Shown here piece by piece: positions 37,723 to 47,944 of a DNA stretch of 64,000 nt. The stretch lies in NCBI GenBank assembly GCA_046051225.1, contig JBJOOR010000004.1, forward strand, positions 186,001 to 250,000. Direction: 5' to 3'. Source of the stretch: CAIODY01 sp046051225 (GTDB taxonomy: Bacteria; Bacteroidota; Bacteroidia; Chitinophagales; CAIODY01). Position 1 is the first letter of the stretch; each line of letters starts with the position of its first letter. Below the pieces are notes generated by a model. It made no database searches and was not told where the DNA came from. It worked only from the letters and a program-made list of their open reading frames with translations. The position numbers and the translations under genes are program-made.

Positions 37723-39021
37723 ATGAAAAAAAACATACTTCTTTTTTTGTTCCTTGTTGCCGCTTATCCATTATATGCAGCCAACAACGATGGCAGCTAT
37801 TTAATTCGCTGCAACAATAAATTAATTGCCACCGTAATGGAAGATTTGTTTGTGCCACCTGTAGCAAGCCGTGTGCATGTGTATCCTAATATTGCAGCGT
37901 ATGAAGTGTTGGCAATGGGCAACCCACAATTAATTTCGTTGAGTGGGCAAATAAAACATTTACCCAAAATTTCATCGCCCCACGAAAAAATAAATTATTC
38001 GATAGCCGCCGAAGAAGCCTTTTGTGTGGTTGCAAAAAAATTAGTTTTTTCGGAATACATGATTGCCGATTTTGAAAAAGTAGAAATGACAAATTGGAAA
38101 TTGAAATTAAAAGATTCAACGTTAGTAAGCCATTCTATTGCCTATGGTAAAACGGCTGGTGCCGAAATAATTGGATGGATGATGAAAGATAATTACACCA
38201 CTGTAAAAACCTTACAACGCTATGTAATAGCCGATAGCCTTGGTGCTTGGAAACCTACATCGCCCGATTATGCCAATGCGCTAGAACCTAATTGGCCATT
38301 GATGCGTCCATTGGTTATGGATTCGGCTTCGCAAATAAAACCTAAGCCCAATGCAGCTTATAGCGAAGATAAAAATTCGGTGTATTATAAATTGGCAACT
38401 GAAGTATATGAGCAATCGAAAAAATTAGATTCCATTCAAAAAACAATTGCTTGGTTTTGGGATTGCAATCCAAGTATTTCTTATCCCAAAGGTCATGTAA
38501 CTTATTATGTACATAAAATTTCGCCAGGCGGACATTGGTTAAACATTACAGCGCAAGCTTGCAAACGATTACATTTTGATGAATTAAAAACAGCCGAAAG
38601 TTATACGCTGGTGGCAATGGGTTTATACGAAGGCTTTTTAAGTTGTTGGACACAAAAATATATTGCCAACTCCATTCGCCCCGAAACCTATATCAATAGG
38701 CTTATTGATGCCAAGTGGTCGCCATTAATTCAAACTCCACCGTTTCCTGAATACACCAGCGGACACAGTTGCATTTCGGCGGCATCAGCTAATATTTTAA
38801 CGGCATTAATTCCACAGCCTTATTCATTTATTGATTCATCCGAAATGTATATCGATTTGCCACCTCGAAGTTTTCATTCGTTGTTAGACGCAGCCGCAGA
38901 GGCTTCTGTGAGCCGCTTTTATGGCGGTATTCATTTTATGCCTGCCTTAAATAATGGAGCAGAGCAAGGCAAAGCGGTAGCTAATTATATTCTCAATCAC
39001 ATTCATACTCGAAAAAAATGA
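37723..39021 (+). CDS. Vanadium-dependent haloperoxidase-like (PAP2 family) protein
   Basis: The 432-residue protein has a signal peptide (MKKNILLFLFLVAAYPLYA) and a PAP2/vanadium chloroperoxidase fold. The vanadate or phosphate pocket is visible as SIRPETYINRL, TSGHSC (around residues 345-350, with the acid-base His348) and SRFYGGIHF (397-405, Arg398 and His404). Members oxidise halides with peroxide or act as phosphatases; only assay can tell which. It overlaps the next gene by 4 nt (ATGA), so the two are made together. Confidence 0.87.
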   Translation: MKKNILLFLFLVAAYPLYAANNDGSYLIRCNNKLIATVMEDLFVPPVASRVHVYPNIAAYEVLAMGNPQLISLSGQIKHLPKISSPHEKINYSIAAEEAFCVVAKKLVFSEYMIADFEKVEMTNWKLKLKDSTLVSHSIAYGKTAGAEIIGWMMKDNYTTVKTLQRYVIADSLGAWKPTSPDYANALEPNWPLMRPLVMDSASQIKPKPNAAYSEDKNSVYYKLATEVYEQSKKLDSIQKTIAWFWDCNPSISYPKGHVTYYVHKISPGGHWLNITAQACKRLHFDELKTAESYTLVAMGLYEGFLSCWTQKYIANSIRPETYINRLIDAKWSPLIQTPPFPEYTSGHSCISAASANILTALIPQPYSFIDSSEMYIDLPPRSFHSLLDAAAEASVSRFYGGIHFMPALNNGAEQGKAVANYILNHIHTRKK

Positions 39022-42000
39022 AACAAAAATCAGCGTTAGTTTTTCTGTTGGTAATTTTTAGCTGCATAGCTGTAAGCCAAGCGCAGCAACCCCTTTTCAC
39101 ATTAATAAAACCACAGCAGAGCAATATTAATTTTGTGAATATTATTCGTGAATCGAAAGACATCAACATTTTTAAGTACGAATATTTATACAACGGCGGC
39201 GGCGTTGCTATTGGTGATATTAACAACGATGGCTTGCCCGATATTTATTTTAGCAGCAGCTTCAACAAAAATAAATTGTACTTAAACAAAGGCAATTTTG
39301 TGTTTAAAGACATTACCGATTCGGCTAAAGTGGCTGGTGGCTTAGGTTTTAAAACAGGTATTACCATGGTTGATATTAATGGCGATGGCTGGTTAGATAT
39401 TTTTGTTTGCCGTTCGGCTGTGGCTGATACCAGCTATCGCAAAAAATTATTGTATATCAATAATGGCAATTTAACATTTACCGAAAGTGCAAAAGCGTAT
39501 GGCTTAGATGATGCCAGCTACTCTTCACAAGCCTATTTTACTGATTTTGATAAAGATGGCGACTTAGATTTATTTTTATTAAATCATCCATTTGAAATAA
39601 ATGCAGCCAACAAAATTAGTTTGGCTTACAACAAATTGGGGGTATTAGAAGCACAAAAAGATACCACTCGAAAATATGTAAGCTATCGCTATTTCGAAAA
39701 CAACAACAATCATTTTACCGATAAAACAATTGCCGCAGGGCTTGGTACGTATGCCTTTGGGCTAAGTGCTATTATTGATGATTTTAATAAAGATGGCTAC
39801 CCCGATATTTATACTTGCAACGATTATCACGAACCCGATTATTTATTTATCAATAACAAAAATGGAACTTTTACAAATCAATTTGATAAATATTTTAAGC
39901 ATTGCAGCTATTCGGCAATGGGCAGCGATTATGCTGATATAAACAACGATGGCGAACCCGATTTGATGGTGGTAGATATGCTGGCTGAAACTAATCAACG
40001 CCAAAAACAATTAAAAGGACCAGGCAATTACGATTTGTTTTATAAGCGTATAAAATATGGCTTTGGGGTGCAGTATGTAAAAAATGTGTTGCAATTAAAC
40101 AACGGCAATCAAACCTATTCGGATGTGGCTTATTTGGCTGGAACAGCTTTTACAGATTGGAGTTGGGCGCCTTTAATTGCCGACTTTGATAACGATGGCT
40201 TGAAAGATATTTATGTAACCAATGGCTACATGAGAGATGAAACCGATATGGATTTTACCGTGTTTCGAGCCGATTCAGTTCGAAAAGCATTAATTAAAAC
40301 CGAAACCAACATGGATGCTATGGCAGTATTGGGCAACATTCCGAGCAATAAAATCAATAATTATTATTTCAAAAATAATGGCAATTTAACATTTGATAAT
40401 CAGTCGGTTCAATCGGGTACGGGTATCCCATCATTCAGCAATGGTGCGGCTTACGCCGATTTAGATAACGATGGCGATTTGGATATTGTGGTAAATAATA
40501 TTTACGATACGGCTTTTGTGTTTAGAAATAATACAGTTGAAAATGGTGGCAGCAATTTTATTCGTTTTAAATTAAAAGGAACAAAAATGGACAACGAAGC
40601 CTTTGGAACTATTGTAAACATTGAAACTGCTGATGGGAAAAAACAAACACAACACTATTATCCCACCAAAGGTTTTTTATCGTGCCACGAACATGCGGTG
40701 CATTTTGGCATTGGAAAAAATACAACTGTTAATTTAAAAGTAACTTGGATGAACGGAAAATCGCAAATCATCAATGGCTTAGCTGCCAACAAAATGTATG
40801 AATTGGATATTGCAAATGCAACTGCCGATAATTCAACCACACCTGCTACAAAACCTTATTTTACAGATATTACAGCCAGCACCAACATTAATTATTTACA
40901 AAAAGAAAACAGTTATATCGATTTTAAATTAGAACCACTTTTACCACATCAGTTTTCGCAACAAGGACCCTGCATGGCTGTAGCCGACATTGATGGCGAT
41001 GGAAAAGATGACTTTTTTGTGGGTGGAAGCAAAGATAACGAAGCTGTAATTTATGCTCAACAAGAAAATGGAAAGTTTGCAACCCTTTCCCAACCTGCAC
41101 TTGCAGCCGATAAAAAATATGAAGATGTGGGTTGTGCATTTTTTGATGCCGATAAAGATGGCGATAAAGATTTGTTGGTGGTAAGCGGCGGCAATGATTA
41201 TCCGAATCAACCAACGATGTATCCAATACGATTATACAACAACGATGGTAAAGGAAAATTTACAAAAAGCGATGCCATGCCATTGCTTTATACCAGCGGC
41301 AAAGCTTTAGCCATAGCCGATTTTGATAAAGATGGTGATGACGATATTTTTATTGGTGGCAGAGTAATGCCGGGGCATTATGGTTTGTTGCCCGAAAGTT
41401 TTTTATTGCAAAACAACAACGGCAAATTTTCGAACAATACTTTTAGTGCGTTGAAAAATGTAGGCATGGTAAGCGATGCAGCTTGGTGCGATGTAGATAA
41501 TAATGGTTTTGTAGATTTAGTGTTGGTAGGCGAATGGATGCCGCTAACTATTTTTTTAAATCACGATGGAAAGTTGGATACCACTGCGCTAATAAACGAA
41601 CACAGCTATGGCTGGTGGAATTGCATTACACCAATTGATATAAACGGCGATGGAAATATTGATTTAGTGGGCGGCAACATTGGCTTAAATACACGATACA
41701 GAGGCAACGAAGATAAACCTGTAACGATGGTAGTTAGCGACTTTGACAACAATGGTAGCACAGATTGTGTAATCAGTTTGTATTACAACGATGGTATCAG
41801 CCATCCATTTGCATTACGTGATAATTTATTAGACCAAATGAATTTTTTGAAAAAGAAATTTTTGCGCTATAAAAATTATGCTAATGCTACTATTAATGAA
41901 GTGTTTACAGCCGAGCAATTAGCCAAAGCCAATAAATACAAAGCCAACAATATTACCAATACTATTTTTTATGGCGATGGCAAAGGCAATTTTTCGTTGC

Positions 42001-42320
42001 AAATAATGCCACCCAAAGCACAAGTATTTCCAATTAATGCCACTGTGCCTTTCGATTTTGATAAAGATGGAAAAGCAGATTTGTTGATAGCTGGCAACGA
42101 TTACGCAACCGAAGTAGAATCGGGTAGAAACGATGCAGGTGTGGGCTTAGCCATTAAAAATGTAGGCGGCGGAAAATTCAAATCATTTGCACCAATCGAA
42201 AGTGGATTTTTTACATCTGGCGATGTAAAGTGCTTAAAACCCATTACTATCAACAATCAGCCATGCATTATTGTAGGCAAAAATCAAGATAAAATTCAGG
42301 TGTTGAAATGGCAACAATAA
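39018..42320 (+). CDS. FG-GAP/VCBS repeat protein with ASPIC/UnbV domain (CRTAC1-like)
   Basis: The 1100-residue protein has a signal peptide (about 1-22, ending VSQAQ) and at least ten FG-GAP repeats with calcium-loop motifs such as GDINNDGLPDIYF, VDINGDGWLDIFV, ADLDNDGDLDIVV, ADIDGDGKDDFFV and FDFDKDGKADLLI. Two propeller blocks flank an ASPIC/UnbV domain at about 513-600 (FGTIVNIETADGKKQ, GFLSCHEHAVHFGIG, VTWMNGKSQIINGL). Such proteins are surface or periplasmic binding scaffolds. The 4-nt overlap with the haloperoxidase gene implies a shared role. Confidence 0.9.
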   Translation: MKQKSALVFLLVIFSCIAVSQAQQPLFTLIKPQQSNINFVNIIRESKDINIFKYEYLYNGGGVAIGDINNDGLPDIYFSSSFNKNKLYLNKGNFVFKDITDSAKVAGGLGFKTGITMVDINGDGWLDIFVCRSAVADTSYRKKLLYINNGNLTFTESAKAYGLDDASYSSQAYFTDFDKDGDLDLFLLNHPFEINAANKISLAYNKLGVLEAQKDTTRKYVSYRYFENNNNHFTDKTIAAGLGTYAFGLSAIIDDFNKDGYPDIYTCNDYHEPDYLFINNKNGTFTNQFDKYFKHCSYSAMGSDYADINNDGEPDLMVVDMLAETNQRQKQLKGPGNYDLFYKRIKYGFGVQYVKNVLQLNNGNQTYSDVAYLAGTAFTDWSWAPLIADFDNDGLKDIYVTNGYMRDETDMDFTVFRADSVRKALIKTETNMDAMAVLGNIPSNKINNYYFKNNGNLTFDNQSVQSGTGIPSFSNGAAYADLDNDGDLDIVVNNIYDTAFVFRNNTVENGGSNFIRFKLKGTKMDNEAFGTIVNIETADGKKQTQHYYPTKGFLSCHEHAVHFGIGKNTTVNLKVTWMNGKSQIINGLAANKMYELDIANATADNSTTPATKPYFTDITASTNINYLQKENSYIDFKLEPLLPHQFSQQGPCMAVADIDGDGKDDFFVGGSKDNEAVIYAQQENGKFATLSQPALAADKKYEDVGCAFFDADKDGDKDLLVVSGGNDYPNQPTMYPIRLYNNDGKGKFTKSDAMPLLYTSGKALAIADFDKDGDDDIFIGGRVMPGHYGLLPESFLLQNNNGKFSNNTFSALKNVGMVSDAAWCDVDNNGFVDLVLVGEWMPLTIFLNHDGKLDTTALINEHSYGWWNCITPIDINGDGNIDLVGGNIGLNTRYRGNEDKPVTMVVSDFDNNGSTDCVISLYYNDGISHPFALRDNLLDQMNFLKKKFLRYKNYANATINEVFTAEQLAKANKYKANNITNTIFYGDGKGNFSLQIMPPKAQVFPINATVPFDFDKDGKADLLIAGNDYATEVESGRNDAGVGLAIKNVGGGKFKSFAPIESGFFTSGDVKCLKPITINNQPCIIVGKNQDKIQVLKWQQ

Positions 42321-42338
42321 AATTTGTTAGCGAAACAA

Positions 42339-42883
42339 ATGTATCCCGAAATTATTTTACACACCGAACGATTATTGCTGAAAGGCATTTCGCCACAAGT
42401 GATTCATCATTTATTCATCACCAAAAGCAAAGAAGAAATTATTGCTTTTTTTGGATTTGATGAAGATGGATTTTTGCATTTAAAAAACATGCATGAAAAA
42501 GGAATGGAAACTTTTAGCATTTCGGTGTTCTTTTTTTGTTGATTGATAAACAAACCAACTTGCCTATTGGCGAATGTGGCTTTCATACTTGGAACAAAAA
42601 ACACAGCCGAGCCGATGCTTTTTATTTATTGCGCCACGATGTTGATAAACAAAAAGGATTGATGAGCGAAGCATTGCCTGTGGTATTAAAATATGGATTT
42701 GAAGAAATGAAATTGCATCGCATAGCCGCCATGATTGCCGATTGGAACACGGCTTCGAAAAAATTGTTGCTTAAAAATAATTTTAAAAAAGAAGGAACGC
42801 TTCGTGAAGATTATTTTTTTGATGGCAAAAATGAAGATTCCGATTGTTACTCGTTGTTGAAGTGGGAATGGAAAGCAAATTGA
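42339..42883 (+). pseudogene. GNAT acetyltransferase interrupted by a single-base frameshift
   Basis: MYPEIILHTERLLLKGISPQ and following residues are the N-terminal part of a RimJ/RimL-like GNAT enzyme; its frame hits TGA at 42540. The rest continues one frame over from about 42536 (LLIDKQTNLPIGECGFHTW, then MSEALPVVLKYGFEEMKLHR with acetyl-CoA-binding character) to 42883. The shift lies in a run of seven Ts at 42531-42537; eight Ts would give an uninterrupted ~181-residue protein. It may be a real mutation, a phase-variable tract or a sequencing or assembly error. GNATs of this group acetylate N-termini or side chains of proteins. Confidence 0.8.
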
Positions 42884-42910
42884 TGATTGTTGATTAATGA
42901 TAGATAATTA

Positions 42911-42952
42911 AAAAAAGATTCGCCAAGTTGTAAAACCCAACGAATCTTTTTT
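42911..42952. terminator. Bidirectional hairpin terminator
   Basis: AAAAAAGATTCG (42911-42922) pairs with CGAATCTTTTTT (42941-42952), and an inner GTTG/CAAC pair extends the stem. A and T runs on both sides let it serve the GNAT gene and the convergent minus-strand genes. Confidence 0.78.
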
Positions 42953-42999
42953 ATGATTTTGTATTGCCAGTTTCTAATACCAAGAAACCAGCAAAAAAA

Positions 43000-43037
43000 T
43001 TAACCTACCACCACACTAATCGGGTCGTTGAAATTGC
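43000..43037 (-). pseudogene. Relic of the C-terminal end of a 47228-type gene
   Basis: On the minus strand the sequence reads SNFNDPISVVVG and a TAA stop. The complete gene at 47228-47857 ends GDFSDPISVVVS plus stop, and the DNA around CCACCACACT.ATCGGGTCG matches at both places. No further similarity is visible upstream because the Kelch gene stop follows at 43045. This is most simply a remnant of a duplicated copy. Confidence 0.6.
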
Positions 43038-43044
43038 TTTGTGG

Positions 43045-46000
43045 CTAATTTCTCGAATGTTGAATAACTAATTTTTTATTTAGGCTCATTTGTCCCGATG
43101 AAAACTGAATAATGTAAACACCATCATCAATATTTACAGAAGAAATACTGCCACGATTTTCTCCTTCATGTAGTAGTAAAGTTGATTGTTGAATTAGCTT
43201 TCCCGTTAGGTCAAAAATATTTATCAATACCCTCTCTTGAACTTCCGATGATATTTTAAAATAAAATTTTCCATCTGAAGGATTAGGGAAAATAATTAAT
43301 TCGGATTTTACATCAATATTATTGGTACCACTTATAATTATTGGTAAACAATTTGAAGTATCTGTACATCCATTTTGAGTTATTATTGCCGCATAGCTGC
43401 CAGATACAGTAACTGTTAAACTTTGACTAGTTGCTCCAATAATTATCTGGTTATTGTTACAATTTAACCATTGATAGCTGTTGCTTGCTGTTGCGGTTAA
43501 AGTATTTCCATTTTGACTAATTGTTATATTAACAGGAGTTACACTTAAGTGTAGTGTTATTAAGGAATCACAACCTAAGTAATTGATTAAATGATGTGTG
43601 TAAATTCCTGCGGTATTTAAAATTGAGCCATAAAAATTATAATTACTTCCTTGACAAATTGTAATGGACTGCGTTGAGCTACTTGTAGGCAATAGAACCA
43701 ATGATAAGACTATCATTGAATCACAATTGTTGTGGTTGTTAAGATGATGAGTATAAGTTCCTGCTGCACTTAAAGGGGTGCCAAAGAAAATATAAGTTGA
43801 ACCACTGCATATAGTATGAGTAAACATATAAGTAGAGGCTTGCTTAACAGTTAATTGAAGAATGATTACACTATCACAGCCATTATGATTCAACATTGTA
43901 TCATAATAATTACCAGCAGCTTTGATGTAATGGTTTTTGAAAAATATACTATCAGTACTACAAATCACTTTATGCAAATAAATGGGATAAGTCATTGGAT
44001 AATGTAACAACCAAATTCCAAATAGCGAATCACAACCAAAACGATTGACTGTGGTGTCATAATAAATTGCATTATTGTGCCTGTATTGCCCATTGAAATA
44101 CAATGAATCACCATAACAAAGCCTTATAGTTTTATAACCAGACGATGTGGTGGGATTAATTCTCAAAATTAATGTAATGAATGAATCGCAAGCAATGTAC
44201 GAGGCTAATGTATCGTAATATATACCTGATAAATAAACTCTATGATTGTTAAAATAATAACTTTGATTAGAGCATATAGTATCTTTAATCGTGTCTCTTT
44301 TGACTGAATTTACTGTTAAGTTGAGCGTTACTAATGAATCACACCCTACATGATTGATAAGTGCATCAGTATAAGAACCAGTTATGCTATAATATTTTGA
44401 ATGAAACCTGTATGGGTGATTACTACAACAAGTACTATTAAAACTGTAAAAACTGGGTGTGTTTATATCTAATTGCATAGTTAAAATAGAGTCGCAACCA
44501 AACAAACTGGTAAGGGTATCATTATACCAGCCAGCAGTTTTTAAATAATGTTGGTTAAATAACATACTATCACCAATGCAAATTTGCTGATGAATGGTAT
44601 CATAAACTTGATTTGCTTTTTTAATAATGACCTGATTGGAAGTATCAGTTAAATAGGCATTTATACATGGAGAAAAGCTGGTAATAATACATCTGATTGT
44701 ATCATTATTTGCAATTGTATTTGAAGATAAGTTGCTTGAATTGAATCCTACATTTGTTTTATTCTTTTGCCATTGATAATTTGAGATGGTTCCCTGATTG
44801 CTTAATTGAATGCTTAAATTTACCGTGGCAGCATTACACAATATTTTAGTGGGCGATAGTATAAATGCAACTGGGTTTGAATTAGGGTAAATAATTAAAT
44901 TATCAATGCCATAAATTGTTGTATCGGGCGGATTAGTTGAAGTTACCCTTATTGAATATTGTTGACTACTTATTAAATTAGTGGTTAAGTGTGCGGTAAG
45001 TGTATCACTATGCACAGTTGCTATTGTTCCAATATTTGTTGGATTGTTAAAACTTCCATTCACATCACTTAATTGTGCAGTGAAAATATTTCCAGTATTA
45101 AACTGACCTATAACATTTAATGGAATCTTGATAGTATCACCAGGGCATCTGGCTTTCAAACTAATAGGATATAGTGCAATTTGATGGCCAGGATTAAACT
45201 CCCACCAATCAGCATCATAACTGCCTACTAATGAATCATTTCCTAACCCCATGAAAATTCTATTTTTAATTTGCATAACTATAGGCTTGTTTCTTTTTAT
45301 ACCAGGAAAATCAGGTAATTTTCTCCATTTATCAGTTGCTGGATTATACTGCCAACATTCTTTTGAAGCATGTGTTTGAGGATATCTATCACCAGTGCAT
45401 AGGTAGGATAAATTGCCTAAGGTAAATGAACTAGCATCTGAAATGATATTTTTCATACTCAATGGCACGTTTGCTTTTTGAGTCCATTGGTTAGTGATTG
45501 GGTCATAAGAATAAAGTGTAAAATAATAAGTGCCGCTAGCTTGACCTCCACCTACATAGAGCTTATTATTTACCCAAAATGAAAACATGCCAAATCTATA
45601 ACCAGCTGGAAAAGAATTTTTGTTTGTCCACGTTTTTGATGTTAAATTATAAGCCCAGATAGACGGTAAGTTTGAACCATCAATTCCAAGATAATAACCC
45701 ACATTTCCAACTACAAATGAATTAGAAACTGGAAACATTTGATAGGCTAAATGTGGCGTATACCCTTGTGAATGCCATCCGTTTTGGAGTGGATTATAGC
45801 TCCATATATCATAGGTAATTGAGGGGTAAAAATTATTAGTTCCTAATCCAATAACACATGAATCATTATTGGAAAAAATAAATCCACCAACACGGGGTTG
45901 AGCAGGAAAGTCAGTTTGTTTTTGCCACACATCTATATTAGGGTTATATTTCCATACGTCTCTAGGGTTGAAGCCGTAACCATTTTCACCACAGATGAGA

Positions 46001-47064
46001 TAGCCCATATTGTTTGATGAGAAAACTAGTGAACCAGCCATTGGAATTCCGCCTAAGTAACTATCAAATTGCCAACTATTGTTTGCAATGGAATATTTAT
46101 AAAAATCGTTTCTAAGTTTCGGAGAAATCCATACGGACTTATCTCTTAAGCAAGCACCAGTTCCTGTATAGATGTTCCCATTGATGCAAAATGTAACAGG
46201 AGCTTGCCGCATTGTATCTAAAATTGTTGCTTTTGCTGTCCATGTATTGGTTAATGTATCGTATTCGTAAAAATCTCTTGGACCATTAAGGTTAGTAGTG
46301 TTGCAACCACCTCCCACATAACCTTTTCCATTGTAGGATGCCATTATTGCATTGGTTCTTCCTTGTCCGGGAAAATTTGCCTTTTGTACCCATGAATCGT
46401 TGGCTGTATAGTACTCCCAAAAATCCTGAAAATAGGTATTGACTCTTAAGCCCGATAACATAAACCCATTTTCACCAATTGAAAATCCATTTGGGGTATA
46501 TCTTCCCTGACCTGGGAAACTTGTTTTTTGCACCCATGAATCATTAGTGGGATTGTATTTCCAAATATCCAACAATGGATTCATATTTAAAGTATCTGCG
46601 CCCAAACCAACATAGCCATTTGTAGATGAAGCAAAAGCAATCGCACTACCTCGTTTCGTACCGGCAAAATCATTTTTTTGAAACCAAGTATTGGTAATAA
46701 TATCATACTCCCAAAAATCTTTGTAATAACGTTGACTATCAACACCTAATCCTACATACGCTTTCCCATTAATAATAAAAGAAACTACTCCTCCTCTTTT
46801 TTTTCCAGGGAAACTTGCTTTTTGAGTCCATGAATGTAGCAAAGTATCATATTCCCACATATCACTTAAGAAATCATAATCCCCAGTGCCCATTCCCACA
46901 TAACCTTTACCATTATAACTAAAACCGATTCCATTACACCTAACATGGGTAGCATTTGATTGATTAAATCCAAAATCATGTTTCTGGGTCCAAGTGTTGG
47001 GGGACTGTGCTAATAAAATTGTTGTTCCTAAAAAATTAAAAATGAAAAGTAAAAAGAGCCGCAT
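43045..47064 (-). CDS. Kelch-repeat T9SS-sorted surface protein with GCDS repeats
   Basis: The protein has 1339 residues from ATG at 47064; the TTG 21 nt upstream is rejected because a -7 box TATATTTG (47090-47083) overlaps it. A signal peptide (MRLFLLFIFNFLGTTILLAQ) is followed by about twelve Kelch-like blades (about 25-620) with NxWTQKxxFPG and GYVGxG motifs, forming one or two beta-propellers. Then come an Ig/PKD-like region and seven ~50-residue repeats with GCDS or ACDS/NCDS motifs, related to those of the 7411-9684 protein. A T9SS type A sorting domain (IIFPNPSDGKFYF to KKLVIQHS) ends the chain. It should be a surface-attached binding protein; the ligand is unknown. Confidence 0.88.
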   Translation of the reverse strand: MRLFLLFIFNFLGTTILLAQSPNTWTQKHDFGFNQSNATHVRCNGIGFSYNGKGYVGMGTGDYDFLSDMWEYDTLLHSWTQKASFPGKKRGGVVSFIINGKAYVGLGVDSQRYYKDFWEYDIITNTWFQKNDFAGTKRGSAIAFASSTNGYVGLGADTLNMNPLLDIWKYNPTNDSWVQKTSFPGQGRYTPNGFSIGENGFMLSGLRVNTYFQDFWEYYTANDSWVQKANFPGQGRTNAIMASYNGKGYVGGGCNTTNLNGPRDFYEYDTLTNTWTAKATILDTMRQAPVTFCINGNIYTGTGACLRDKSVWISPKLRNDFYKYSIANNSWQFDSYLGGIPMAGSLVFSSNNMGYLICGENGYGFNPRDVWKYNPNIDVWQKQTDFPAQPRVGGFIFSNNDSCVIGLGTNNFYPSITYDIWSYNPLQNGWHSQGYTPHLAYQMFPVSNSFVVGNVGYYLGIDGSNLPSIWAYNLTSKTWTNKNSFPAGYRFGMFSFWVNNKLYVGGGQASGTYYFTLYSYDPITNQWTQKANVPLSMKNIISDASSFTLGNLSYLCTGDRYPQTHASKECWQYNPATDKWRKLPDFPGIKRNKPIVMQIKNRIFMGLGNDSLVGSYDADWWEFNPGHQIALYPISLKARCPGDTIKIPLNVIGQFNTGNIFTAQLSDVNGSFNNPTNIGTIATVHSDTLTAHLTTNLISSQQYSIRVTSTNPPDTTIYGIDNLIIYPNSNPVAFILSPTKILCNAATVNLSIQLSNQGTISNYQWQKNKTNVGFNSSNLSSNTIANNDTIRCIITSFSPCINAYLTDTSNQVIIKKANQVYDTIHQQICIGDSMLFNQHYLKTAGWYNDTLTSLFGCDSILTMQLDINTPSFYSFNSTCCSNHPYRFHSKYYSITGSYTDALINHVGCDSLVTLNLTVNSVKRDTIKDTICSNQSYYFNNHRVYLSGIYYDTLASYIACDSFITLILRINPTTSSGYKTIRLCYGDSLYFNGQYRHNNAIYYDTTVNRFGCDSLFGIWLLHYPMTYPIYLHKVICSTDSIFFKNHYIKAAGNYYDTMLNHNGCDSVIILQLTVKQASTYMFTHTICSGSTYIFFGTPLSAAGTYTHHLNNHNNCDSMIVLSLVLLPTSSSTQSITICQGSNYNFYGSILNTAGIYTHHLINYLGCDSLITLHLSVTPVNITISQNGNTLTATASNSYQWLNCNNNQIIIGATSQSLTVTVSGSYAAIITQNGCTDTSNCLPIIISGTNNIDVKSELIIFPNPSDGKFYFKISSEVQERVLINIFDLTGKLIQQSTLLLHEGENRGSISSVNIDDGVYIIQFSSGQMSLNKKLVIQHSRN

Positions 47065-47149
47065 ATATCTATTTTTGATGTACAAATATACTTTTTATTT
47101 TTCAAGGAATACTAACTCCAAAAAAAATCCACCACCTTTTTAAAATACA

Positions 47150-47222
47150 AGTCATCAGTAGTCGGTCATCAGTAATCAGTGTTTTGTATTTACTGACTAC
47201 CGATGACTGTAAACTGACAACT
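47150..47222. repeat. Inverted and direct CATCAGT/GACTACC repeats
   Basis: AGTCATCAGTAGTCGGT near 47151 is followed by a second CATCAGT copy and then by ACTGACTACCGATGACT near 47199, its imperfect inverted complement. The stretch can form a long hairpin and lies between the stop of the 47228 gene and the promoter of the Kelch gene, where it may act as a terminator. Short repeats of this kind are scattered in Bacteroidota intergenic regions. Confidence 0.5.
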
Positions 47223-47227
47223 GGCTT

Positions 47228-47857
47228 TCAACTCACCACCACACTTATCGGGTCGCTGAAATCACCTTGCACATTGGCAACAATTCGGGCATAACGCAAC
47301 CAAACAATGGAGCCACGGGTAAACCCACTAAGGGTAAGCGAAGAATACTGTGATATTTTCGCTTGTGTCCATACATAAGCTGTTCCGTTAGCAGGATTAG
47401 GGCTCGTTTGTACCACATAAGTGGTATTGTCGGTAGCCTTAATTCTTACATCGAGCTGACCACTGATTTCACCATTTTTTGCGCTGAAATCAAGAATGGT
47501 TTTTGGTGTGGAAGCCTTTTGATTCATACCAGCAGCAGTGATGATAGCAGCACCATTCAAAGGGTCAGCATTGGCTCTGTCTTCAACATAATGCCCCAAC
47601 TCAATGGTAGCATTATCGTAGTTGAGTTCAGCCGTGTGCAAGGTTTGCATGGCATTATCACCACCACCTTTTGAGGCATTGAACGCCGTTTCCAACGCAC
47701 CAACAGTAGTGTTGTAACTACTCAACGTTGGGTGAGGCAACGGATTTGGAGCGGCAAAATAAGCGCTGGCAGCAATCTTTGAACTGTAGCTTTTGCCGTT
47801 TTCGATTTTGTCGGCAACGGATTGAGTTGCCAAACCAAGATTTACATTGAATCTCAT
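47228..47857 (-). CDS. Unknown protein, helical N-terminus and fibronectin-like C-terminus, array-associated
   Basis: This 209-residue protein starts MRFNVNLGLATQSVADKIEN and has no signal peptide, membrane segment or cysteine. About 35-100 is helical (LSSYNTTVGALETAFNASKG, MQTLHTAELNYDNATIEL). About 125-209 is beta-rich (GQLDVRIKATDNTTYVVQTS, SLTLSGFTRGSIVWLRYARI, ending GDFSDPISVVVS), like a fibronectin type III domain. The plan matches that of the protein at 28873-29550. An array of 20-21-bp units begins 88 bp upstream of its ATG, and a relic of its tail lies at 43000-43037 beyond the Kelch gene. Function is unknown; I recognise the type from Bacteroidota genomes but know no experimental role. 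Confidence 0.78.
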   Translation of the reverse strand: MRFNVNLGLATQSVADKIENGKSYSSKIAASAYFAAPNPLPHPTLSSYNTTVGALETAFNASKGGGDNAMQTLHTAELNYDNATIELGHYVEDRANADPLNGAAIITAAGMNQKASTPKTILDFSAKNGEISGQLDVRIKATDNTTYVVQTSPNPANGTAYVWTQAKISQYSSLTLSGFTRGSIVWLRYARIVANVQGDFSDPISVVVS

Positions 47858-47944
47858 AACATGAAAATTTTGTTTGTTTAAAAAATGAGTTCTTCACTCG
47901 GTTGAGGGGTAAACCAGCCATTTAACAGCTTATGCAGGATGGAT

